Shown here: positions 20,686 through 28,360 of the stretch, piece by piece
Layout of the letters: every line of letters begins with the position of its first letter
How positions within the stretch are numbered: the first letter of the stretch is position 1
Source: Cupriavidus alkaliphilus
GTDB taxonomy: Bacteria; Pseudomonadota; Gammaproteobacteria; Burkholderiales; Burkholderiaceae
Assembly: GCF_900094595.1 (NCBI RefSeq)
Contig: NZ_FMAD01000003.1
Location: forward strand, 1-64,000
Reading direction: 5' to 3'
DNA: 64,000 nucleotides
Made by a program: the position numbers and the translations under genes
The notes under the pieces: model-generated
Databases searched by the model: none
What the model saw: only the letters and a program-made list of their open reading frames with translations
What the model was told of the DNA's origin: nothing

Positions 20686-20807
20686 GAGGCCCCAGGGTTT
20701 CCGCTCGGCCGCCGCAGCCCCGTCCGCCCCGGCAAAGGTGATGTACAGCGCTCGCGCCGGGCCGCGTCGGGCCCGCGTCGGCGCGGCCCGCCCGGCCCGT
20801 TGCGCGC

Positions 20808-21314
20808 CTACTTCAGCCCGAGATAGTCGCGCTTGCCGATCTGCACGCCCTTGTGGCGCAGGATGTCGTAGGCGGTGGTCACGTGGAAATAGAAATTGGG
20901 CAAGGCAAAGCCGAGCAGGTAGGACTTGCCGTCGAAGCGCAGCGGGCCCTGGGGCAGCTTCAGTTCGACCACCCGCTGTTCGCTGCCTTCCAGCTGCGCC
21001 GGCGTGATCTGCTCGAGAAACACGATGGTGCGGCCGATGCGGTCCTGCAGTTCCGCAAAGGTCGTTTCGGTATCGGCAAAGGACGGCACCTCGATCCCGG
21101 CCAGCCGCGCGGCGCAGCCCTTGGCGGCATCGCTGGCGCGCTGCACCTGCGCCGGCAGCGCATCCATGTCGGCGATCAGGCGGGTCTGGATCAGGTCGGC
21201 CGGGTCCATCCCCTGCGCCTGGGCGTGCGCCGCGCCCTTGGCGAGGATCGCGTCGAGGTGGCCCAGGGCGCGGATAAACGGAGGGATCGAAACGTCGTAC
21301 ATCGAAAGTGCCAT
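20808..21314 (-). CDS. DUF1993 family protein
   Basis: The ATG at 21314 has AGGAG seven nt upstream. The 168-residue protein matches the DUF1993 family by its start (MYDVSIPPFIRALGHLDAIL), the central segment ADTETTFAELQDRI and the C-terminal NFYFHVTTAYDILRHKGVQIGKRDYLG. Members are predicted helical bundles related to DinB-type folds and have no proven function. There is no signal peptide or membrane segment. It is a single gene. Confidence 0.88.
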   Translation of the reverse strand: MALSMYDVSIPPFIRALGHLDAILAKGAAHAQAQGMDPADLIQTRLIADMDALPAQVQRASDAAKGCAARLAGIEVPSFADTETTFAELQDRIGRTIVFLEQITPAQLEGSEQRVVELKLPQGPLRFDGKSYLLGFALPNFYFHVTTAYDILRHKGVQIGKRDYLGLK

Positions 21315-21506
21315 GGAGGGTCTCCTGTGCAGGGGCGGGTTGCTTGTCTTGCGGCCCGGCATGCGGACCGGACCGCAGCCGCGAGCATAGACCGGATCGG
21401 CCTTCGCTGCCGACCATGCGCCGCGGGCCGGCATCCTGATTTAACATAGCCAGCCACCGCCCCCGCAATCCTGCAATCCCGCCGCCCTGCCCAGCCTGCG
21501 CCCGAC

Positions 21507-21908
21507 ATGAACGCGCCGTTCCCTCTCCGCACGGAGTGCCCGCCCGGTGCCTGCATCTGCGGGCGCGAAGCGCTGCTGAGCGACCCCGATGCCGACCTGC
21601 GCGTGTTGCGCCTGACGCGCGCCGAGGAAAAGCGGCTGGTCGAACGGCTCGAGAACCTGACCAGCCTGGCCGAGCTGCAGCGCATGGAGGGCCTGATGCA
21701 GGCCCAGCTCGGCATCGTGCTGAGCATCACGCCCAGCGCGCGCGGCGTGCGCACCGTGCGCGGCATCAGCATCCAGGTGCTGGAGCAGCCGGGCCTGTGC
21801 CGCAAGATCCGCCAGTCGATCCCGTCCGCGATCCGGCGCAGCATGGAGGCGCACCCAGAAATCGCCTACGCCATCGTTGATGCGCACGACCTGCTGGGCG
21901 GAACCTGA
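21507..21908 (+). CDS. Small conserved-type hypothetical protein with N-terminal cysteine cluster
   Basis: I do not recognise a named family. The 133-residue product begins with a short cysteine cluster, C11-x4-C16-x-C18 (ECPPGACIC), that could bind a metal. A charged helical segment (about 36-70) follows, and the C-terminal part contains LGIVLSITPSARGVRTVRG. No signal peptide is seen. The stop codon lies within a CTGAGCG-CGC-CGCTCAG hairpin (21905-21921) that also contains the stop of the convergent DUF2239 gene. Confidence 0.75.
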   Translation: MNAPFPLRTECPPGACICGREALLSDPDADLRVLRLTRAEEKRLVERLENLTSLAELQRMEGLMQAQLGIVLSITPSARGVRTVRGISIQVLEQPGLCRKIRQSIPSAIRRSMEAHPEIAYAIVDAHDLLGGT

Positions 21909-21917
21909 GCGCGCCGC

Positions 21918-22547
21918 TCAGCCGTTGCTGTCGGCCAGCCGCAGCGCGTGTTCGCGCACATCCGCCGGCCAGTCCGCGATCTGCCGGGCGAATCCCGCCA
22001 GGTCGCGGGCGAACAGCGCCCGGCTCGCCTCCTCGAATCCTGCCAGGTCGCCGGCAATCGCCACCATGAAGTGATACGCGCGCTCGCTGGCGGCGCGGCT
22101 GAGGTCCTTGCCGGCGTGATCGCGGCGTGCCTGCTCGACCAGCTTGCGCAGAGCCACCGAGGCGCCGCCCGGCTGCGCGGCCAGCCATTCCCAGTGGCGC
22201 GGCAGCAGCGTCACCTCGCGCGATACCACCCCCAGCCTGGGCCGGCCGCGGCCGCGCGGTTCGGCTGTCTGCGGCACATCGCCGCCCTCGCCGACCTCAC
22301 CGGCCGCCGGGTGCGGCGCGGCCAGCTGCGCCGCGCGCACTGCCGACCGTTCAAGCATCTCGTCTTCGGTACCGCTGGTATCCAGGTCGATCGAGCGGCC
22401 GGTGCAGTCGTCGAACACCAGCACCGGCCCCGCGGCGCCGTGGTCCAGGGCCCGTCTCAGCGCCAGCGCGTTGTCCGGCAGCGGACCCGAGGCAATGCGG
22501 CGGTGGCCGTCGAAGGTGGTGAAGTGGCGAGGCATCAGGGCGGTCAT
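21918..22547 (-). CDS. DUF2239 family protein
   Basis: The 209-residue product carries the DUF2239 hallmark RPRLGVVSREVTLLPRHWEWLAAQPGGASVAL in its middle. This segment resembles a small DNA-binding or ribbon-helix-helix-like unit, but that is speculation. The N-terminal half has a beta-rich TTFDGHRRIASG segment. The ATG at 22547 is preferred over 22535 and 22583. The promoter region carries a strong palindromic operator, and autoregulation is possible. It is divergent from the FAD-Rieske gene. Confidence 0.85.
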   Translation of the reverse strand: MTALMPRHFTTFDGHRRIASGPLPDNALALRRALDHGAAGPVLVFDDCTGRSIDLDTSGTEDEMLERSAVRAAQLAAPHPAAGEVGEGGDVPQTAEPRGRGRPRLGVVSREVTLLPRHWEWLAAQPGGASVALRKLVEQARRDHAGKDLSRAASERAYHFMVAIAGDLAGFEEASRALFARDLAGFARQIADWPADVREHALRLADSNG

Positions 22548-22583
22548 GGCAGCTCTGCGAAAGAGAAACAAGAACATCGCCAA

Positions 22584-22626
22584 ATATTACCCGGATGAAA
22601 TAAGAAGTCAATATTACCCGGGTAAT
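22584..22626. promoter_or_regulatory. Double ATTACCCGG operator, one copy a perfect 14-bp palindrome
   Basis: ATATTACCCGG occurs at 22584-22594 and again at 22611-22621, 27 bp apart. The second copy is part of the perfect palindrome ATTACCCGGGTAAT (22613-22626), and the first is a degenerate version (ATTACCCGGATGAA). The sites lie between the divergent DUF2239 and FAD-Rieske genes, in an AT-rich stretch expected for promoters. The spacing approximates two and a half helical turns. The binding protein is unknown; TetR-type regulators use sites of this kind. Confidence 0.65.
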
Positions 22627-22730
22627 TTATGGCGATCCGGCCATCAGGGTGTAGGACCGCGCCCGATACCTGCGCCGGCACCACTGACCTATCACTGAGA
22701 CATAGGCCGAACAAGCGGAGGTCGGGCGGC

Positions 22731-24260
22731 ATGACGATTTCATACTGGGCAGCCGGGACCACCCTTTCCAGCCCGCCCCTGGACGGCGACGCGACCTGCG
22801 ACGCCTGCGTGATCGGCGCGGGCATCGCCGGGCTGTCGGTCGCCTATGAATTGGCCGCGGCCGGACAGGCCGTGATCGTGATCGATGCGGACGGGCCTGG
22901 CGCGGGCGAGACCGGCCGGACCACCGCGCACCTGATGACGGCCTTCGACGATTATTTTTTCTACATCGAACGCCACCTCGGGCATCAGGCGGCACGGCAG
23001 GTGGCCCAGAGCCACGCGGCCGCGGTGTCGCGGATGGAATCGATCTGCGCGGCGGAGGCCATCGACTGCGACTTCCGGCGCGTCGATGGATTTCTCTTTG
23101 CCGAATCGGCCGATGGCGAGGACCTGCTCGCGAGGGAACTGGATGCCGCGCACCGGGCCGGCCTGGACGACGTCGAGCGGGCCGGCGACGTGCCGACTGG
23201 CAAGGTGGCGCTGCGCTCGGCGCTGCGGTTTCCGCGGCAAGGCCAGCTCCATCCGCTGAAGTACCTGGGCGGCCTGGTCGACGCGATCCAGCGCCGCGGC
23301 GGCAAGGTGTACGGCAAGACCCGCGCCATGGAGGTCGAGGACGGCCGGCCCGCCACCGTGCGCACCGGCAGCGGCGCGCGCATCGAGGCCGGCAATGTCA
23401 TCGTCGCCACCAATACGCCGTTTATCGACCGCTTTGCCATCCATACCAAGCAGGCCGCATACCGGACCTTCGTGGTGGGCATGAAGGTGCCGCGCGGCAG
23501 CATGCCGCTGTGCCAGTTCTGGGACACGCTCGATCCCTACCACTACGTGCGCATCGCCGGCGACCTCGACGCCGGCTACCACTTGCTGATCAGCGGCGGC
23601 GAGGACCACAAGGTCGGCCAGGCGGACGATGCCGGGCAGCGCTTTGGCAGGCTGGTCGACTGGACCCGCCAGCGCTTCCCCGTGGTCGACGAACCCGTGT
23701 TCGCGTGGTCGGGCCAGGTGATGGAGCCGGTCGACGGGGTCGCCTTTATCGGCCGCAACCCGGGCGACGCCCATGTCTATGTCGTGACCGGCGATTCCGG
23801 CAATGGCATGACCCACGGCGCGATCGCCGGCATGCTGATCCGCGACCAGATCACCGACCGCACCAATGACTGGGCCGAGCTTTACGATCCGTCGCGCAAG
23901 TCGGTGACGGCCGTGGTCGAGTACGCGCGCGAGAACGCCAATGTGGTGGTCCAGTACGCCGACTGGCTCGGCAAGGACGACGGCGTCGCGCTCGATGCCA
24001 TCGCCCCGGGCGCAGGACATGTGGTCAAGGCAGGCGGCCGCCATGTGGCCGCGTTCCGCGATGCGGATGGCGGCCTGCACACCTTCGACGCCACCTGCCC
24101 GCACCTGAAATGCCTGGTCCAGTGGAACAGCCTGGAGCAATCCTTCGATTGCCCATGCCATGGCTCGCGCTTCGGCGTCGATGGCTCGGTGCTGCATGGT
24201 CCGGCGAAAGGTGGCCTGGAACCCGTCAACGTGACACGGGACGACCAGCGCCATCATTGA
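22731..24260 (+). CDS. FAD-dependent oxidoreductase with C-terminal Rieske [2Fe-2S] domain
   Basis: The start at 22731 has GGAGG nine nt upstream. The 509-residue protein has an N-terminal DAO-type FAD domain with the dinucleotide motif VIGAGIAGLSVAYELAAAG (about 27-45). A C-terminal Rieske domain follows, with cluster ligands C456-P-H458 and C474-x2-H477 (CPCHGSRF). This architecture is known in a group of bacterial oxidoreductases. Electrons would pass between flavin and the 2Fe-2S centre in the same chain; the substrate is unknown. It is followed by a DUF2231 membrane protein 116 nt downstream, a plausible partner. Confidence 0.9.
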   Translation: MTISYWAAGTTLSSPPLDGDATCDACVIGAGIAGLSVAYELAAAGQAVIVIDADGPGAGETGRTTAHLMTAFDDYFFYIERHLGHQAARQVAQSHAAAVSRMESICAAEAIDCDFRRVDGFLFAESADGEDLLARELDAAHRAGLDDVERAGDVPTGKVALRSALRFPRQGQLHPLKYLGGLVDAIQRRGGKVYGKTRAMEVEDGRPATVRTGSGARIEAGNVIVATNTPFIDRFAIHTKQAAYRTFVVGMKVPRGSMPLCQFWDTLDPYHYVRIAGDLDAGYHLLISGGEDHKVGQADDAGQRFGRLVDWTRQRFPVVDEPVFAWSGQVMEPVDGVAFIGRNPGDAHVYVVTGDSGNGMTHGAIAGMLIRDQITDRTNDWAELYDPSRKSVTAVVEYARENANVVVQYADWLGKDDGVALDAIAPGAGHVVKAGGRHVAAFRDADGGLHTFDATCPHLKCLVQWNSLEQSFDCPCHGSRFGVDGSVLHGPAKGGLEPVNVTRDDQRHH

Positions 24261-24376
24261 ACGGGGAGGCACGCCGCGCCGGCACTGCGATGGCATTGCG
24301 ATGGCGCGGCGAACGCGAGGGCCCTTGCGCGCCATGAATGCGCCATGAATGCGTCCTGAACGTCAAAGGAGTCGCC

Positions 24377-24817
24377 ATGCTCACTCCCGCCAGCATTGCC
24401 AAGCACCCGATCCATCCGATGCTGATCACCATTCCCATCGGCTTGTGGGTCTTTTCCTTTGCCTGCGACCTGATCCGCTATTTCGGCGGCGACAGTCCCA
24501 ACTGGCCGGTGGTGGCCCTCTATGCCATGGTCGGCGGCATCATTGGCGCGCTGATCGCGGCCTTGCCTGGCCTGGTCGACCTGCTGTCGCTGCCCAGCGG
24601 CATCCGCCGCATTGCGCTGCTGCACATGGGCATCAACCTGACGGTGGTCGCGCTCTATGTGGTCAACGCCTGGTGGCGCATGCGCGGCGCCGGTGCCGGC
24701 GCCATCGTGCTGTCGGCGATCGCCATCGGCCTGCTGGTGGTGTCCGGCTGGCTCGGCGGGAAGATGGTGCATGTCCACGGCGTGGGCGTGCAGACGCCGC
24801 CCGCACCGCTGCGGTGA
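24377..24817 (+). CDS. DUF2231 family four-helix membrane protein
   Basis: AAAGGAG lies five nt before the ATG. The 146-residue protein starts with the DUF2231 signature HPIHPMLITIPIGLWVFS and has four hydrophobic segments (about 15-32, 44-66, 80-98, 107-125). Histidines in the first helix and the final HVHGVGV suggest heme or metal contact, as in other small membrane proteins of this family. The position after the FAD-Rieske gene hints at a redox role. This is an inference. Confidence 0.85.
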   Translation: MLTPASIAKHPIHPMLITIPIGLWVFSFACDLIRYFGGDSPNWPVVALYAMVGGIIGALIAALPGLVDLLSLPSGIRRIALLHMGINLTVVALYVVNAWWRMRGAGAGAIVLSAIAIGLLVVSGWLGGKMVHVHGVGVQTPPAPLR

Positions 24818-24829
24818 CCTGGCGGGCCC

Positions 24830-26140
24830 TTACAGCAGGTCGCGCAGCCTGTAGTACCACATCCCCAGCACCAGCGCCGGGGTCCTGAACAGCGCGCCGC
24901 CCGGGAAGCGGTGATGCCGGATGCGGGTAAAGACATCGAATCTCGAGGCATCGCCGCTCATCGCCTCGGCGATCAGTTTGCCGGCCATGCCGGCAAACGA
25001 CAGCCCGTGGCCGGAGAATCCCTGCGCGTAGTAGAGGTTGGTGCCGATGCGGCCCAGGTCGGGCGCCCGGTTCATGGTGATATCGACGAAGCCGCCCCAG
25101 GAATAATCGATGGTCAGGTCCGCCGTCTGCGGAAACACCTGCAGCATGCGCGCGCGGATGCGTTGCACCAGGTTGCCGGGCGGGCGCGCGCTGAAGGTCT
25201 CGCCGGCTCCGAACAGCAGGCGGTTGTCGGCACTGAGACGGAAGTAGTCGACGATCAGGTTGTTGTCGGATACCGCGACCCGGCTCGGCATCAGCGCGGC
25301 GGCACGTTGCGCGTCCATCGGCTCGGTCGCGATCATGTACGTCCCCACCGGCATGATGCGCGCCGCGATCTCCGGCGCCAGATGGTCGCCGAATTCGCCC
25401 AGGTAGACGTTGCCCGCCAGCACCACCTGCCGGCACCGCACTTCGCCCTCGGCGGTCTTTACCACCGGCGCCTGGTCGCGCTCGACGCGGTAGGCGGGCG
25501 AATTCTCGAATACCTCGACACCCTGCCGGCGCGCCGCATCGGCCAGCCCCAGGCAATACTTGAGCGGATGCAGGTGGCCCGAGTGCGGGTCATACGCTCC
25601 CGCGACGAAGCGGTCGCTGGCGACATGGCGGCCCAGCTGCGAACCCTCCACCCATTCGAGCGGATAGTCATAGCGCTCGCGCATATGGCGCACCCAGCGG
25701 CGCAGGCCGTCGACCTTGTGCGCCCTCGGCGCCAGCGTCATGTAGCCGCGCACGTGGTCGCAGGCAATGCCGTAGGCGGCGATGCGCTGCTCCAGCAGCC
25801 GCATGCCTTCGACCGATGCATTCCAGGCAGCCTGCGCTACCTCGGCCGGGCACTGGCGCTCGATCGCGCCCTCGCCCTCCGCACCGAAGCCCACGATGGC
25901 CTGGCCGCCATTGCGCCCGGAAGCGCCCCAGCCGATCCGATGCGCCTCGAGCAGCGCAACATCGAAACCCCGCGCAGCCAGCTCCAGCGCGCACGACAGG
26001 CCGGCATAGCCGCCGCCCACCACGCACACCTCCGCATCCGTGCGTCCCTGCAACGGCCGGCTCGGCGCCGGCCGCGCGACGCTCGCCTCGTAGTACGAGT
26101 TCTCGATGACGCCCAGTTCTTTCTGCAGCAGCCCCGACAT
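24830..26140 (-). CDS. FAD-dependent amine oxidoreductase, PuuB/gamma-glutamylputrescine oxidase-like
   Basis: The 436-residue protein belongs to the DAO superfamily. The FAD motif is CVVGGGYAGLSCALELAARG (about 39-58), and GWGASGRNGGQ follows. The C-terminal segments YSWGGFVDITMNRAPDLGRIG and YYAQGFSGHGLSFAGMAGKLIAEA are characteristic of the PuuB/OrdL group, which oxidises gamma-glutamylputrescine or related amines. It lies 32 nt after the homospermidine synthase gene on the same strand, so a polyamine substrate is likely. No puuA or puuD is seen nearby. Confidence 0.85.
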   Translation of the reverse strand: MSGLLQKELGVIENSYYEASVARPAPSRPLQGRTDAEVCVVGGGYAGLSCALELAARGFDVALLEAHRIGWGASGRNGGQAIVGFGAEGEGAIERQCPAEVAQAAWNASVEGMRLLEQRIAAYGIACDHVRGYMTLAPRAHKVDGLRRWVRHMRERYDYPLEWVEGSQLGRHVASDRFVAGAYDPHSGHLHPLKYCLGLADAARRQGVEVFENSPAYRVERDQAPVVKTAEGEVRCRQVVLAGNVYLGEFGDHLAPEIAARIMPVGTYMIATEPMDAQRAAALMPSRVAVSDNNLIVDYFRLSADNRLLFGAGETFSARPPGNLVQRIRARMLQVFPQTADLTIDYSWGGFVDITMNRAPDLGRIGTNLYYAQGFSGHGLSFAGMAGKLIAEAMSGDASRFDVFTRIRHHRFPGGALFRTPALVLGMWYYRLRDLL

Positions 26141-26172
26141 CGCCTTCGGCTCCGGTTGCGCCTGGCCCGCGC

Positions 26173-27600
26173 CTACGGCACGCGCACGTTGACAAACTGC
26201 CAGGGGTCTTCGTCGCCCGCCTCCGGATACAGCTGCGAGTGCTGCGTCAGCGGCGTCCAGTCGCCATAGACGCCGACCAGTTCGCCCAGGTAAGGCCGCG
26301 CCACGCGCAGCACCGCTTCGTAATCCAGGTCATCGGGCTCGACCACGCCCGCGCGCGGATGCTCGAGCGCCCAGACCACGCCGCCCAGGATGCCGGCGAC
26401 CACCTGCAGGCTGGTGGCGGTGTTGTGTTCCACCAGTTGCCGGGCCTGTTCCGTGGTCAGCCGGGACCCGTACCAGTAGACGCCGCGCGCATTGCCCATC
26501 AGCAACACCCCGAGCTCGTCCCTGCCGGCGACGATGTCGTCGCGCAGGATGCGCTGGTGGTCCTGCTTGCGGCCGCCGTTCCCCATCAGTTCGTCGATCG
26601 ACAACAGCGCGTCCGCGCAGGGGTGGTAGGCATAGTGCACCGTGGGCCGGTAAACGACTTCGCCGCTGTCGCGCAGTGTCAGGTGATCGGCAATCGAAAT
26701 CGATTCGCCGTGGGTGATCAGGAAGCCGTGGTAAGGGCCGCCCAGCGGCGTCCAGCTGCGCACGCGCGTGGCGAATCCCGGACGCGTCAGGTAAACCGCC
26801 GCATCCGAGCCGAACCCGTGCCGCCGCGCATCAGCCGGCCAGTGCCGTTCGTGCGTGCCCCAGCCGAGTTCGGCCGGTTGCAGCCCCTCCTCGATAAAGG
26901 CGTCGACCGACCACGTATTGATGAACTCATTGGCGGCCTTGCGCGGCTCGCCGACCTGGGTATCCTGCTCGGCGATGTGGATGGCACGGATATCCAGCTG
27001 CCGCGCCAGTGCCGCCCAGTCCTCGAAGCTTGCCGGCGTTTCATGGTCGACGTCGTTGTCCGCCGCGATATTGATTAGCGCCTGCTTGACCAGTGCCGAC
27101 ACCAGGCCCGGGTTGGCGCCCTGCGTCAGGATCGCGGTGGGCCCGTCGCGCTTGTCGAGGCGGAACGCCAGCACGCCTTCGCGCAAGGCATAGTTGCTGC
27201 GGCGCGAGAGCGGCGCGGCCGGGTCCGTGGCCGCGCCCGCCCACGGCTCGATCGAGGTATCCAGGTACAGCGCGCCGTGCTCCCAGCAATAGCGCACCAG
27301 CGCCTCGCTCGATACGTTGACCGACAGGTTCAGCAGGAAGTCGCCCTCGCCGACGAGATCCTGCAGCACCTGCTTGTGATTTTCCTCGGTCAGCGCCTTG
27401 CTCACTACGCGGATGCCATAACCCTGCGCAATGGAGAGATCGTTGCCGGCCGGACAGATCACGGTGATCTGCCCCGGCGTGATGTCGAGATGGCGCAGCA
27501 ACACCGGCAACACGGAACGCGCGATGCTGCCGAAACCGACGACCAGCATGCGGCCGGCCAGTCCGCCGAACTTCTTGAAAGTGGTTGCCGGCGAGTCCAT
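26173..27600 (-). CDS. hss: Homospermidine synthase
   Basis: The 475-residue protein matches bacterial homospermidine synthase, an NAD-dependent enzyme that makes sym-homospermidine from putrescine. The Rossmann entry is MLVVGFGSIARSVLPVLLRH (residues 18-37). ILTQGANPGLVSALVKQAL and the conserved central acidic region (NEFINTWSVDAFIEEG) support the family. GGGAG precedes the ATG by six nt. It is the first gene of a two-gene unit with the PuuB-like oxidase, coupling polyamine synthesis to oxidation. Confidence 0.9.
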   Translation of the reverse strand: MDSPATTFKKFGGLAGRMLVVGFGSIARSVLPVLLRHLDITPGQITVICPAGNDLSIAQGYGIRVVSKALTEENHKQVLQDLVGEGDFLLNLSVNVSSEALVRYCWEHGALYLDTSIEPWAGAATDPAAPLSRRSNYALREGVLAFRLDKRDGPTAILTQGANPGLVSALVKQALINIAADNDVDHETPASFEDWAALARQLDIRAIHIAEQDTQVGEPRKAANEFINTWSVDAFIEEGLQPAELGWGTHERHWPADARRHGFGSDAAVYLTRPGFATRVRSWTPLGGPYHGFLITHGESISIADHLTLRDSGEVVYRPTVHYAYHPCADALLSIDELMGNGGRKQDHQRILRDDIVAGRDELGVLLMGNARGVYWYGSRLTTEQARQLVEHNTATSLQVVAGILGGVVWALEHPRAGVVEPDDLDYEAVLRVARPYLGELVGVYGDWTPLTQHSQLYPEAGDEDPWQFVNVRVP

Positions 27601-27851
27601 CGCGTGCTCCCGAGATACCGCCGCTGCGGAGATGACTTCTATCTCTCATAAGCAATCCGCATGCCGGTCCCCTGAGGCGCGCCCTGCGCAGCGATATGTC
27701 GCTGCCTGCTGCCGCGCACACCGACCGATGTGGCCTCAGGTAACTATTGCCACCGGACACCGGCAAACCTTGCAACGGTGTGCGCGCCACCATGCGCGCC
27801 GGGCTGGAACGCCCCTTGCGGCTGCCGTGCTTCCAACGCAAGGAGACGACG

Positions 27852-28313
27852 ATGAAAGCTCGGACATGGATGATGGCGTGGCTTGCCTGCACGGCGCTGG
27901 CCAGCGGCGCGGCACTGGCGCAGGGCGCGGGTGGTGCTGGCGGAGGCGCCGGCGGCAGCTCGGGCGGCGGCAGCGCCGGCACGGGTCCGTCGGGCACGAC
28001 CGGCACGCCGGGCAGCCCGGGCACGCCCGGGACCGGCACCAGCATGACCGACGGCGGCGGCAAGGCCGCCAGCGGCGACACGCACGGCAGCTCGCGCTCG
28101 TCGGCCGGCAAACGACATGGCACCGATGCCGGCGCCGGGCGGGCGGCGGGGGCATCGGGCGTGGCCGCGCCCTCGGGCTCGACGGGGTCGCCGTCGGTTA
28201 CCGGGCCGGGGACCACGCGTAGCGGCGGACTGGACGCGCCCAGCACGGGCACCGGCGGCACCGGCACCACCGGACCGTCGGGCGGCGCGCCCGGAACCGG
28301 CATGGGTCGCTGA
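27852..28313 (+). CDS. Secreted Gly/Ser/Thr-rich low-complexity protein
   Basis: The ATG at 27852 is chosen because AAGGAG lies six nt upstream. The 153-residue product has a clear signal peptide ending at ALAQ (about residue 24). The mature part is almost entirely glycine, serine, threonine, alanine and proline in short motifs such as GTGTTGPSGG. No domain is recognised. Low complexity in a high-GC gene weakens the coding evidence, but the start site and signal peptide support it. It ends 47 nt before the convergent autotransporter gene. Confidence 0.65.
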   Translation: MKARTWMMAWLACTALASGAALAQGAGGAGGGAGGSSGGGSAGTGPSGTTGTPGSPGTPGTGTSMTDGGGKAASGDTHGSSRSSAGKRHGTDAGAGRAAGASGVAAPSGSTGSPSVTGPGTTRSGGLDAPSTGTGGTGTTGPSGGAPGTGMGR

Positions 28314-28360
28314 GCAGCGCGCGACTGAGCGCGGACAGCAGCGCGGGCGCGGCGCCCCGG

